From Xestospongia muta (Eukaryota; Porifera; Demospongiae; Haplosclerida; Petrosiidae): DNA of 64,000 bases. Below the pieces are notes generated by a model, which was not told the DNA's origin, did not search any database, and worked only from the letters and a program-made list of their open reading frames with translations. The stretch lies in contig OY848926.1 of NCBI GenBank assembly GCA_963693285.1, forward strand, positions 3,043,001 to 3,107,000, given 5' to 3'. Shown one piece after another: positions 42,664-53,652 of this stretch (its first letter is position 1; each line of letters opens with the position of its first letter). Position numbers and translations under genes: made by a program.

Positions 42664-45516
42664 AACTTAGCAAGAACCTTCAACCATTATTAGTGACAAC
42701 TATCTTGTGCAGGTATTTAAACCACTGACATCAATACAAACAATAGGATAAAAAAATAACAACATTCTATTTTAAACACTTAAAATTCTTACTACATTTT
42801 ATCACACTTACGTCCTATTATATTTTAAACAACACATTCAGATCACAAGTCATCACAGCAATATAAATGTGAGAATAAAACAATACAGTAAACGAAAGCA
42901 CAACAACACAATCAATATACTTTGAATTAAAACTGTATTTTATCAAAATTACATCCTATTATATTGTAAAGAACACATTCAAAAGATAAGTAATAACACC
43001 AACATAAATGTGGAAACAAAAAGCAATACTGTAAATAAAATAACAACAACATATTAAATATGCTCTGAATTCATACTAGGCTATAGCCATAAAATACTGA
43101 AAATATATATTAAAAAAAGAAATGTAGCAAGAACCTTCAACCATTATTAGTGATAAATACCCAATGTCATACCAATCACAGTTAGGCTTAACAAAATTCA
43201 TTGCTAATATAGAAATAAGCAGTTAAAGGATGCACTTTAATGTCATTTGTGGCTCTTATAAGCTGAAATTACAAAATAATGAATAAAATTGTAAAAGTGA
43301 ATACACATAGATACCACACAATCAAAAAAAATTACAGTACTGTCTAACAACCATCTTGTGCAGGTATTAAAACCACTGACGTCAATACAAACAATAGGAT
43401 AAATAAAATAACAATATTCCATTCAAAACACTTAAAATTCTTACTACATTTTATCACACTTACCGGCTATTATTATTTTAAACAACACATTCAGATGACA
43501 AGTCATCACAACAATATAAATGTGAGAAATAAAACAATAGAGTAAACAAAATCACAACAACACATTCAACATACTTTGAGTTAATATTACATTATATCAA
43601 ATTTACATCCTGTTATATTGTAAAGGACACATTCAAAGGATAAGTAATAATAGCAACATAAATGTGGAAACAAAAATCAATACTGTAAATGAAATGACAA
43701 CAACATACTCAATATGCTCTGAGTTCATACTAGGCTATAGCCATAAAATACTGAAAATATATTTTTTTAAAAAATGTAGCAAGAACCTTTAACCATTATT
43801 AATGATAAATACCCAATGTCATACCAATCACAGTTAGGCTTAACAAAATTCATTGCTGATATAGAAATAAGCAGTTAAAGGATGCACTTTAAAGTTATTT
43901 GTGGCTCTCATAAGCTGAAGTTACAATATAATGAATAAAATTGCAGATGTGAATACACATAGATACCACACAATCAAAAACAATTATAGTACAGTCTGAC
44001 AACCTTCTCATGCAAGCTATTAAACCATTAATGTCAATACAAACAATAGAATAAATAAAATAACAATATTCTGTTCAAAACACTTAAATTCTTACTACAT
44101 TATATCTCACTTACCCACTATTATATTTTAAACAAGACATTCAGATGACAAGTCATCACAGTAATATAGATGTGAGAAATAAAACAATAGAGTAAACAAA
44201 ATCACAACAACACATTCAATATACTTTGATTTAATACTACATCATATAAAAATTATATCTTATTATATTGTAAAGGACACATTCAAAGGATAAGTAATAA
44301 CAGCAACATAAATGTGGAAACAAAAAGCAATACTGTAAATGAAATGACAACAAATATTCAATATGCTCTGAATTCATACTAGGCTAGAGCTATAATTTCC
44401 ACAAAACATATATTAAAAAACGTAGCAAGAATCTTCAACCATCATTAGTGATAAATACCCAATGTCATACCAATCTCAGTTAGGCTTAACAAAATTCATT
44501 GCTGATATAGAAATAAGCAGTTAAAGGATGCATATTAATGTCATTTGTGGCTCTCATAAGCTGAAATTACAATATATTGAATAATATTGCAAAAGTGAAT
44601 ACACATAAATACCACACAATCAAAAACAATAATAGTACAGTCTGACAACCTTCCCATGTAAGCTATTAAAACAATTAACGTCAATACAAACAACAGGATA
44701 AATAAAATAACAACATTCTATTCAAAACACTTAAAATTCTTACTAAATTATATCAAACTTACTGGCTATTATTGTTTTAAACAACAAATTGAGATGACAA
44801 GTGATCACAGCAATATAAATGTGAGAAATAAAACAATAGAGTAAACAAAATCACAACATTCTATTCAAAAAACTTAAAATTCTTACTACATTATATGTCA
44901 CATACTGGCTATCATATTGTAAACAACACATTCAGATGAATAGTCATCACAGCAATATAGATGTGAGAAATAAAACAATAGAGTAAACAAAATCACAACA
45001 ACACATTCAATATACTTTGAATTAATATTACATTATATCAAAATTACATCTTATTATATTGTAAAGGACACATTCAAAGGATAAGTAATAACAGCAACAT
45101 AAATATGAAAACAAAAAGCAATACTGTAAATCAAATGACAACAACATATTTAGTATGCTCTGAATTCCTACTAGGCTAGAGCCATAAAATACTGAAAATA
45201 TATATTAAAAAAAGAAATGTAGCAAGACCCTTCAACCATTATTAGTGATAAATACCCAATGTCATACCAATCTCAGTTAGGCTTAACAAAATTCATTGCT
45301 GATATAGAAATAAGCAGTTAAAGGATGCACTTTAATGTCATTTGTGGCTCTCATAAACTGTAATTACAATATAATGAATAAAATTGCAAAAGTGAATACA
45401 CATAGATACCAAACAATCAAAAACAATTATACTACAGCCTGACAACCTTCCCATGCAAGACAATAAAACATTGCTGATATAGAAATAAGCAGTTAAAGGA
45501 TCCACTTAAATGTCAT
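32816..45516. repeat. Satellite array 3, in the large intron between module copies 3 and 5
   Basis: About 20 units, same orientation as arrays 1 and 2, dominated by the GTTAGGCTTAAC / GGCTCTCATAAGCTG subtype. Full units of about 650 bases are mixed with units of about 500 bases that lack one monomer (near 34409, 36897, 38057 and 41240). Many units carry a (TA)n tract at one fixed place after AGACTAAA, with very different lengths; the longest is about 60 bases at 40112-40170. The last units, from about 44760, are rearranged. Confidence 0.92.
40112..40170. repeat. Expanded (TA)n tract within a satellite unit
   Basis: About 58 bases of uninterrupted AT dinucleotides at the fixed position following GAGACTAAA. 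The same site holds shorter tracts near 34640, 35146, 36474, 37627, 38789, 39445, 40806 and 42627, and near 10418 and 11079 in array 1. Confidence 0.95.
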
Positions 45517-46043
45517 TAGTGTTTATTTGTACCATGTAAGCCCAATAAGATGTTTCAAGTTTAAATTGTTAAGTTAGATAGGAAATTACAAATTTTATTT
45601 GAGAATGAGCGCATAACATACAAAAACATTTTTAACAAATGCAAATAAGAATATTTTTGAAAAACGAAAGTAATAGTATACACGGGCATAACAGGAAAGT
45701 AGCTGGAAATCTGGAATTATTTCATTATTCATCACTTCTAGACAACAAGGAAATTTGATGCATCATAGCTAGGTTTACAGTCACTAGCTTACCAGGCATC
45801 ATGAATCTTCTTTAATCTAAATATCAAAGTAGGAAATAGTCTATACTTACTGCCAGAAGTAGGAGACAGTTAAGCTACAATGAAATAGCATTCTCTCTTT
45901 GCATCCATTTCTTTTTCTATATATTAACTATTCATAAGAAAATGACTTCAAGGAGAAGGTCTTCGAAATAATTGCTGAGATCACTAGTTTGGTTTATGAA
46001 GTGCTTAAATCCACACAAACAAAAGGGTATACTTTGTACTTTA
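45517..46043 (-). repeat. Ankyrin module copy 4, fragment without ankyrin exons
   Basis: About 530 bases matching the downstream end of the module, beginning at AGTGTTTATTTGTACC next to satellite. It breaks off at TTTGTACTTT and runs straight into satellite (ATAACAGCAACAAAAATG). It holds the candidate micro-exon only; the segment with exons A and B has been replaced by satellite. Confidence 0.85.
45851..45874 (-). CDS. Candidate 24-base micro-exon, copy 4
   Basis: Reads LNCLLLLA with acceptor TTTCATTGTAG and donor GTAAGTATAG intact; a single base change turns Ile into Leu. The module around it has lost its ankyrin exons. Confidence 0.22.
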
Positions 46044-47083
46044 TAACAGCAACAAAAATGTGGAAACAAAAAGCAATACTGTGAATGAAATGACAACAAC
46101 ATATTCAATATGCTCTGAATTCATACTAGGCTAGAGCTATAATTTCCACAAAATATATATATATAAAAAGAAATGTAGCAAGAACCTTCAACCATTATTA
46201 GTGATAAATGCCAAATGTTATACTAATTACAGTCAGAGTTAACAAAATTCATTGCTGATATAGAAATAAGCAGTTGAAGGATGCACTTTAATGTCATTTG
46301 TGTCTCTCATAAGCTCATATTACAATATAATAAATAAAATTACAAAGGTGAATACACATAGATACCACACAATTAAAAACAATTATAGTACAGTCTGACA
46401 ATCTTCCCATGCAAGCTATGACAATCATTAACGTCAATACAAACAATAGGATAAATAAAATCACAACATTCTATTCAAAACAGTTAAAATTATTACTACA
46501 TTATATCACATTTACCTCCTATTATATTATAAACAACACATTCAGATGACAAGTCATCACAGCAATATAGATGTGAGAAATAAAACAATAGAGTAAACAA
46601 AATCATAACAACACATTCACTATACTTTGAATTAATACTATATTATATCAAAATTATATCCTATTATTATATTGTAATGGACACATTCAAAGGATATGTA
46701 ATAACACCAACATAAACGTGCAAACAAAAACCAATACTGTGAATTAAATGACAACAACATATTCAATATGCTCTGAATTCATACTAGGCTAGAGCTATAA
46801 AATACTCAAAATATTATATTAAAAAACGTAGTAAGAACCTTCAACCATCATTAGTGATAAATACCCAATGTCATACCAATCACAGTTAGGCTTAACAAAA
46901 TTCATTGCAGATATAGAAATAAGCAGTTAAAGGATGCACTTTAATGTAATTTGTGGCTCTCATAAGCTGAAATTGCAATATATTGAATAATATTGCAAAA
47001 ACGAATACACATAGATACCACACAATCCAAAAAAATTATAGTATAGTCTGACCCTTCCAATGCAAGCTATTAAAACTATACAT
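46044..47083. repeat. Satellite array 4
   Basis: About one and a half units of the same satellite in the same orientation, between module fragment 4 and module copy 5. The splice-like site at about 46512 is decayed (TTTACC instead of CTTACC). Confidence 0.85.
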
Positions 47084-48432
47084 AGCAGACACAATATGAA
47101 GTTAATGAGGGTTATTCCTTGTAGTGTTTATTTGTACTAGGAAAGCCCAATAAGATGTTTCAAGCTTAAATTGTTAAGTTAGATAGGAAATTACAAATTT
47201 CATTTGAGAATGAGTGCAAAACATACAAAAAACTTTAAATAAATACAAATAAGAATATTTTTGAAAAACGAAGTAATAGTGTACACGAGCATAACAGGAA
47301 AGTAGCTGGGAATCTGGAATTATTTCATTATTCATCACTTCTAGACAACAAGGAAATTTGATGCATCATAGCTAGGTTTATAGTCACTAGCTTACCAGGC
47401 ATCCTGAATCTTCTTTTAATCTAAATATTAAAGTAGGAAATAGTCTATACTTACTGCCAGAAGTAGGAGACAGTTAAGCAAAAATCAAATAGCATTCTCT
47501 GTTTGCAGAAAATGGCTCCATAGGAGAAGCTCTTCAAAGTTAACTGATGAAATCACTAGTTTGGTTTATGAAGTGTTCAAAACCACACAAACAAAAGCTC
47601 ATACTTTGTACTTTAGCATGCTACCTCTGTGAATCTAGTGTCCAAACTGTTTTGGTTATCAAATTATTGTGAACTATAAAGCAGAAGCAGAATCAAAGGA
47701 GGCAAAAAATGAACAAATTTAACATTTTACCTATTCTGTCTGTCATACAATGTAACTTTGTCTTAACATATAACTAAGTCCATAATAAAGGAATTATCAT
47801 AGAAAGAAATACTGCAAAGAATTAAAGGTTTTGATCACTTTTGAATCTCAAATTCACTCTTTTCTGCCAATACATTTTAATGAAAAATCTGGGCCATCCC
47901 TACATAACCACTGATACTACATGCATAATAAATATTATGTTTAAGAGTTTCAATATGGATACATAACATAAAAAAACACTATGACTTTTCAAAGCAGGAA
48001 ATACTCCTACATCTGTAAATTTAGTGCCCAAACTGTTTATGGTTATTAAATTAATTAATTAATTAAGGCATTCAAACGGCTTAATCTCATAAAAACACTA
48101 CTTCAAGCTCCTTAAAAATTTGTACATTAATTCTTAAAGTACTTGTAATAAAACTTCAAAAACCATTTAAATTATGTAAAACATAAATTTCTGTATAAAA
48201 TTATCTTTAAAGTCTTCTAGTTTTATAAATATTTTGGCACAAACAAAACAATAAGAAAAGTGAAGAAAAACATCATGCTACCCTTACACTGGTGCTACCA
48301 CCTGCTTATATACTTCTTAAAGTTAGGTAAAGTAGTCTAATGTCATTACCATATTTTTGCTAGGTCTTCAAAATAGTTACTATCCATTCACACAATTTAA
48401 ACAACACAGTTCATTCTCATGATCTCAATTAC

Positions 48433-48531
48433 CTTAGTAATAACATTGATATCAACATTATGGTTGAGTATTACTTCAACAATGTCTCTGTGTCCTTTAG
48501 AACTTGCATAATGAAGAGCTGCCCATCCTCT
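48433..48531 (-). CDS. Ankyrin-repeat exon A, module copy 5
   Basis: A 99-base phase-0 exon, acceptor CTAATAG and donor GTAATTG. The 33-residue repeat starts RGWAALHYASSKGHRDIVE and ends NHNVDINVITK. It shares Trp3 and the ITK ending with copy 3, and Asn25 with copy 1. It is the third ankyrin exon of the gene in transcript order. Confidence 0.85.
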
Positions 48532-49622
48532 CTATTAGAGAAAACACACAAACAATCAACTGTAAAGTGAAACTCCTAACACTCTATATTTCTTATATTT
48601 CTGCACTTTTTCATTAATATTATAACATATTACGTACATATATTGTCTACATGTAAGTATTGTATAAAAAATTTTTAAAGTCTAATTCATGCAAGATGGA
48701 TTAAAGTATATATAATGTAATATGAGGGACGGATAAACAAGATGCAAACAGAAAATTATTACAATTTAGGCCTATACTATTAAGTAAACAGGCCACCATC
48801 TGACAAAATAGTAACAAGGAGCTCTTTATGTGCTTAGTATATCAGCTATCATCATCTTTCTATTTCCATATGACTCTCTAATTGTATTATTCACAAGTCT
48901 AACCAACATATCACTGTCTGACAATTATTGCATCTCACAAACTATAGGTCTATAACAGTCTGTACAATAAAAAGGTCAGCAATTCAATTGGGAACTTGTT
49001 AATAATAGCAAGAAGCACACCAGTAACAGAAATATACCATTTTTATAATCACTATGACCTTTAAATTCTTCAATACAGTCTAGTTTTATAACCAGTTGAA
49101 ATCTTGTTATAATCACTGTCACAAAACCTACAAATAATCTCACATATTTATTTAGTACCCAGTTAGATACAACTTCAAGTAGTCTCATGACAATTGTTGT
49201 CCTATGTATGTACACAACAATTCTATTTTTAAACAATTTAAAATGAAAACTTCAAAGCTAAACAAATAATGCTTCCAATCATGTTCAATACTGCTATTTT
49301 AGTGTGTGCATCTCAACTGATTATTGAAAAATTTATAAAAAAGTCATGTCTATACATCTGAAGGCGTCCAATAAGAATAGGTAGAAAAACTGGTTAACAA
49401 ACATGTTATAAAAAACAAATGACATTTTTCAAATATTCTAATAAGGTCTTTGCATCCTTTTCTACTTCCAATGTTCATCATATCTGGCATATTCTTAAAA
49501 GACAATTTTTAACCTTTATTATGATAGTAAAACAACTAATACTTCTTTTTAAGGAAAACGATTTACATTTTCTCTTCAGTTAAACTGACATTCTCATATA
49601 ACATGTGCACATGAACACTTAC

Positions 49623-49721
49623 TTTGTCAACAAGATCTAGATTGGCTCCTTTCTGTGTTAAAATAAAAACAACATCTTTGTGTCCATTCTCTGCTGCTAA
49701 CATGACTGCAGTCAATCCATC
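49623..49721 (-). CDS. Ankyrin-repeat exon B, module copy 5
   Basis: A 99-base phase-0 exon, acceptor ATTTAG and donor GTAAGTG. The repeat starts DGLTAVMLAAENGHKDVV and ends KGANLDLVDK; it differs from copy 1 only by Glu for Asp before NGH. In transcript order it is the second ankyrin exon, about 470 bases after the N-terminal one. Confidence 0.85.
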
Positions 49722-50190
49722 CTAAATATATTATTAATCACCACATCAATATAAATCATAACATCAGTACATTACCTATACAACACTTAGATGTATCAGT
49801 ACACTAGTAACATTATAAACCTAGACAATATTATATATAGTCAAACAAAACATGAGTCAAATCACTCTCAATAATTGGACATTATAAACACAACTTTGAA
49901 ACTTCACACTAGTTTTGTAACTACCGTTACAGCTGGGAAATATACCAGTGCTATAATCATCATGAGCTTTAAATTCTTCAATACTATCTAGTTTTATAAC
50001 CAGATGAAATCGTGCTCTCGTCATAGTCAGAAAACCTACAAAAAATCTCATATTTATTAATTAGCCTGTAAGATACAAATTCAAGTAGTCTACATTTCTA
50101 ATATTGTGATAAGGGAATGGTATCATCTTCTCTTTCTAATATTCATCATATTTGGCATATTCGTAGATCTTAATAATAAAATAGACTTAC

Positions 50191-50283
50191 TTTATTTGTG
50201 GTATTTAAATCGGCTCCTCTAACAAGAATGTTTTTTACACCTGACAAATCTCCTTCCTTAGCAAATTCAATTAGACTGTTATT
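50191..50283 (-). CDS. First recognisable ankyrin exon of the gene (unique, not duplicated)
   Basis: A 93-base exon, acceptor TTGCAATAG and donor GTAAGTC, phase 0 on both sides. It encodes 31 residues, starting NNSLIEFAKEGDLSGVKN and ending VRGADLNTTNK. The pattern (LIEFAKEGDL, then a V-K-N-I-L helix, then GADLN) is that of an N-terminal capping ankyrin repeat, slightly shorter than the 33-residue internal ones. It occurs once in the window. No exon with a convincing start codon could be found upstream, so the N-terminus of the protein is not defined. Joined in order with the eight downstream exons it would give about 295 residues of uninterrupted ankyrin repeats. Confidence 0.8.
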
Positions 50284-51345
50284 CTATTGCAAAAACAAAA
50301 ACACTAAATGTATTACTAAATGTAAACTAGCATTTCAATAAACCTAAAGAGACTTTTAAAGAAACATTCCTAACAACTTTTTATTTTATTTATTTCAATG
50401 ATATCTTGCAGTATAAAATTTGTACAAAAAAAGCATGCTGTACACATATTCATTTAGTAATGAAAAGTTCGTGTATTATATCAAGAGAAACATTTTCAAT
50501 AATGTGCAATATCTGCTTGACTCAGGTATATATATCAGGCTAAAAGCAAGCTAACTTACATCATTCAATTACCTCATTATATCATTTAACGTATAAAAAC
50601 TTGTGGCAATATCTTTACATATTCCATATAAATAATGTTCCATAATTGGTTGTTGTCTTATCCAGTATAGATATGTGTATCATTTATATACTTTACAAAC
50701 TGTAAAAAGATAGTAAACAGTGTCTTAAAACAATAATAACTAATACAAAAAAATTAAAAACAGGATATAGTGGTCACAAATCTCATGTATTTTTTTCCAA
50801 TTGGGACAAAAGTTACTCTTTTCTGTGTGTCACATTATTAGTTTCTCTAGCACTGTTTATTTGATAAAAGAGAGATAGTAGGTCAGTTAATTAAGCAAAA
50901 CTTATAGGCTTATACACATAACTACATATCAAATTTATATAGAAAGACAAAAACTTTGTAATAATCAGAAAAAGTAATCATCAACTCCAATTTATACATT
51001 AACACCCATCCCTAATAATAATACTATAGTACTATGACGTTTCATGAACCACAACCTGTAATGTGAATTCCTGCCTAGCACATAGATCAGTATATTTGAG
51101 ACAGCTTTTTACTCATTTATGATCCTGTGCCTTCTCTCATATTACTTTTATATATGTATTGTACTTCTGAGTTAATAAATCGTTTGACAGTTTACTTTAA
51201 CACATGACAAAAAACTAGTTAATACCTTAATTACATACTTCGGGTTATCATTCAAATGAATAACAAAGCAAAAGCAGTTTGACTATTGTAGCGCTATTGT
51301 GTTACTTTATAGTCAATGAAGTAGTGTGTATGTCTACCTATCATT
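50284..51345. other. AT-rich stretch upstream of the ankyrin exons, no gene recognised
   Basis: Probably the 5' intron or promoter side of the ankyrin gene. I searched the minus strand for a short first exon ending in a donor and found only weak candidates around 50545-50575, where the reading frames close at once. There is no repeat of the satellite or module type here. Confidence 0.5.
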
Positions 51346-51470
51346 CTATATATAGATATAAATATAGATATAGATAGATAATAGATAGATATAGATAGAT
51401 AAGATATAGATACAGATAGATATAGATATAGATATTGATATATATATATATAGATATATTATGTATATAC
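51346..51470. repeat. GATA/TA microsatellite
   Basis: Imperfect repeats of ATAG, GATA and TATAGA over about 125 bases, ending in a pure TA run. It lies between the ankyrin locus and the transposon-rich region. Confidence 0.9.
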
Positions 51471-51741
51471 GCAATGTACGCATTGCTTGAGGCTAACCAG
51501 GGCATTGATCAGGCATAATACCAATGTTTTCAATCACAGTGAAATAAAGATGGCAAGCATTACATTTCATAAACTCCAAGTTTGCTTGTTTAAGTACTTT
51601 GATGATACTACAGTACAAATATTTAGACTTGACTCGCTTGGGACAAATGTTATACACATCATAGAATGAAATCTTGGAATGTGCATTAGCTACACAGATA
51701 ATTCATGTTTATAGTAAAATCGGCTAAATCTATGTGCAATG
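51471..51741. other. Spacer with no recognised feature
   Basis: Holds a 60-residue open frame at 51487-51669 without recognisable motifs. The last nine bases (51733-51741, TGTGCAATG) are the left target-site duplication of the element that follows. Confidence 0.5.
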
Positions 51742-51892
51742 TAGTCTCGTCCTCAGACCTACTCGCAAGCTACAGTAGGTCTGGTCACACAGCTTGAGTT
51801 TTGTGTCCCCAGTAAGGAATGTGGCCCGGGTGTTGGTATTGCAATTAGAGGTAGTGTGAAATATGAATATCATCAAATTGAAGTATGTGTGA
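51742..51892 (+). repeat. Left terminal inverted repeat
   Basis: Pairs with 53653-53803 in inverted orientation. It ends about 20 bases before the helicase start codon, so it probably also holds that gene's promoter and leader. Confidence 0.9.
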
Positions 51893-51911
51893 ACTGAGAA
51901 AGTGTTAAGAT

Positions 51912-52405
51912 ATGTCTACTGCAAATGTTGTCTCTAAAATCGATGAAGTTGCCAAAGAATTTGGATTTACTCTCAAAGAGAAACAAAAAGAAGTAATTTG
52001 TGCATTTATTTCTGGGAATGATGTTTTCTGTTGTCTTCCAACCGGATATGGGAAGTCACTATGCTATTCCATTCTACCAAAGGTTTATGTTCGTATTCGT
52101 AATGTTAAAAGGTTATCAATTGTATTATGTGTATCAGCACTAGTAGCATTAATGATGGAACAGAAAAAAAATTTATTGAGAATGGGATATCTGCTGAGTT
52201 TATATCTGAAAGTCATTGTGATATTGAAAGAATTCGAGGCATCAAGAAAGGTACCAGGCAGTTAATTTTTATGAGCCCAGAGTCCTTACTAAATAACAGG
52301 CAGTGGAGAGATGTACTACTAAGTCAAGTTTTCACAGATAATCTTGTTTGTATTGCTATTATGAGTAATAGTAGTGAGTGCTGGACAATGGGTTTTAATC
52401 TCTAA
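51912..52405 (+). pseudogene. RecQ-like DNA helicase, N-terminal fragment with frameshift
   Basis: RecQ enzymes unwind DNA 3' to 5' using ATP. The start ATG lies 20 bases inside the left inverted repeat. Residues 1-45 contain the RecQ motif-0 pattern (LKEKQKEVICAF), then the Walker A motif LPTGYGKSLCY around residues 41-51, then a motif Ia-like LVALM. At the A run at 52164-52171 the frame shifts. The following frame (to 52405) reads NGISAEFISES, GIKKGTRQLIF and MSPESLL, the expected continuation, up to NLVCIAI. The DEAH box that should follow is replaced by unrelated residues and a stop. The rest of the helicase, including domain 2, is absent. It cannot encode a working helicase. Confidence 0.8.
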
Positions 52406-52655
52406 CCACACACGTTCTCATGTGAATCTTTTGTTTTCATTTGTAAATTTGATGAATGTTTATCAGATGTTAACATTTTCATCTCATTTTTTAATTCAAT
52501 GGCAACAAGACTAAAAATGTGTTTCCTTAGTGTGAGATTCTCCATTACTGATCTAGCAATAGATAGCCGTTTGCCTCAACTGATACTTTTTCCAAGCTTT
52601 TTTAAGGAATTACTAAGCTCTGACACTTTTGGCTTAGACTGATATCCAACTAAAT
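52402..52655 (-). pseudogene. Last coding segment of the element's minus-strand gene
   Basis: On the minus strand ATTTTACAG is followed by a frame reading LVGYQSKPKVSELSNSLKKL, an in-frame TGA (at about 52580), then a further open stretch including ARSVMENLTLRKHIF, ending in TAG at 52402. The TGA is probably a mutated Arg codon because the frame stays open and similar in character after it. The peptide is Lys- and Ser-rich and helix-prone; I do not recognise a family. It meets the 3' end of the helicase head-on. Confidence 0.45.
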
Positions 52656-52679
52656 CTGTAAAATAACAATATAACTAGT

Positions 52680-52802
52680 CTATGAAGGACACATAAAACT
52701 CATAGCAACTCGGGGCGAGTGTTGCTTTTCTCTTAGAAAGTCATCACAGGCTCTCTTAGTTGCCTTCATGAATGGACTATTAAAATTCTTTCTTTGAGGA
52801 GT
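52680..52802 (-). pseudogene. Coding-like segment of the element's minus-strand gene
   Basis: A frame reading TPQRKNFNSPFMKATKRAC then DDFLREKQHSPRV, ending at TAG. The splice sites are not clear and a stop sits just upstream, so the exon limits are uncertain. It lies between two better-defined segments and has similar composition. Confidence 0.35.
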
Positions 52803-52884
52803 TTATACACAAGCAATCTCATTATTTTCAACAACTTTCTATATGTTGTAAGACTTTACCAACACTTAAAACTTAGTATCTTAC

Positions 52885-52974
52885 CAGAGGTGTATACAAT
52901 TCCTCAGGAGGATTAGGTGGCCTCTTTTTAGGAGAATTTGCCATAGCAACATCTTCATTATTTCTACTTCGTTT
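52885..52974 (-). pseudogene. 90-base exon of the element's minus-strand gene
   Basis: Acceptor TTTGCTATAG, donor GTAAGA. It encodes 30 residues starting KRSRNNEDVAMANSPKKRPP and ending EELYTPL. It is similar to the first part of the next upstream exon (53035-53190): both start KR-R-ED and carry an SP-K then P-PP-EL pattern. The two exons therefore arose by duplication. The Lys/Arg/Pro-rich content suggests a flexible, nucleus-directed linker. Function unknown. Confidence 0.5.
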
Positions 52975-53034
52975 CTATAGCAAAAAGTAACATTGATTTC
53001 CCTATAATATTTATAATTTATAATGTTGTTTTAC

Positions 53035-53190
53035 CTGTGGCGCATGATATTGAGTGGTGTCTACTCTTACATCTTCAAAGATTGACTGAGATGATACCTG
53101 AGTTGCATTATGCAATTCTAAAGGAGGGTCAGGTGTTATTTTTTGGGGTGAAGTCTGCAAAATAATGTCTTCTGCATCTCTAGCTCTTTT
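53035..53190 (-). pseudogene. 156-base exon of the element's minus-strand gene
   Basis: Acceptor CTTTTTGTAG, donor GTAAAA; 52 codons without a stop, starting KRARDAEDIILQTSPQKITP and ending TTQYHAPQ. The KRAR start and the PDPPLEL block mirror the exon at 52885-52974. This exon itself looks intact; it is listed as a pseudogene because the gene as a whole carries frameshifts and a stop. Confidence 0.5.
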
Positions 53191-53330
53191 CTACAAAAAG
53201 GTAATTGTAATTATGACAACAAAACTTTAACCTTTTTACACCTATCATGCATGACAGTGAGGTGAGTCTACTCTTGCTTATTAAAAAGTTGACCTAGATG
53301 ATTAACACCATGTTTGTTTGTTTTTGGATG

Positions 53331-53643
53331 TTAAAAATGAATATGATAATCAATACTAAACTCATTCAGGAACAGAAGCTTTATACGATTCTTCAATGGT
53401 TCAATTGTCTTCAGTGCATTTGAATATCTATTGAGAGTTCCCCAGTAAGATTTACAAAAGACTTTGTCTATTTCTGGTCAATCTTCTCTGGTTCCATTTC
53501 AAGTTTCTCATTCCTTAGCACATCTACAACTATGGAGTATAGACAAGAATATTCATTGTTCTTGTTTCTTATAATAACACAATCTTTGGTTTACTGCTTA
53601 GGTCAGAGCAGCAGGAGTAGCAGATTTCATGTAGAGTAGCCAT
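53331..53643 (-). pseudogene. Cys-rich N-terminal segment of the element's minus-strand gene
   Basis: The ATG at 53641-53643 lies about ten bases inside the right inverted repeat. The frame begins MATLHEICYSCCSDLSSKP and then needs two frame changes: near 53572 into IIRNKNNEYSCLYSIVVDVL and near 53470 into DKVFCKSYWGTLNRYSNAL. The C-x2-C near the start and the C-x2-(Y) about 60 residues on recall the paired CxxC layout of ZAD-type zinc-binding domains; the last Cys would be the mutated Tyr. It may be the DNA- or partner-binding end of a transposon protein. The family assignment is tentative. Confidence 0.45.
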
Positions 53644-53652
53644 GCATTCACT

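Larger units (their letters stand above)
47084..50150 (-). repeat. Ankyrin module copy 5
   Basis: The most upstream module of the gene. It contains exons A and B, and then continues without a satellite break to the unique first ankyrin exon at 50191-50283. Between 47960 and 48250 it has a local rearrangement: the motif AGTGCCCAAACTGTTTATGG is present as a second, diverged copy, next to a short (ATTA)n run at about 48045-48065. The candidate micro-exon block at 47455-47478 has lost its acceptor (GCAAAAATC in place of GCTACAATG). Confidence 0.85.

Noticed and set aside
50545..50575. Donor-like sites as the missing first exon of the ankyrin gene
   Set aside because: The frames ending at these donors contain stops directly upstream and no usable start codon.
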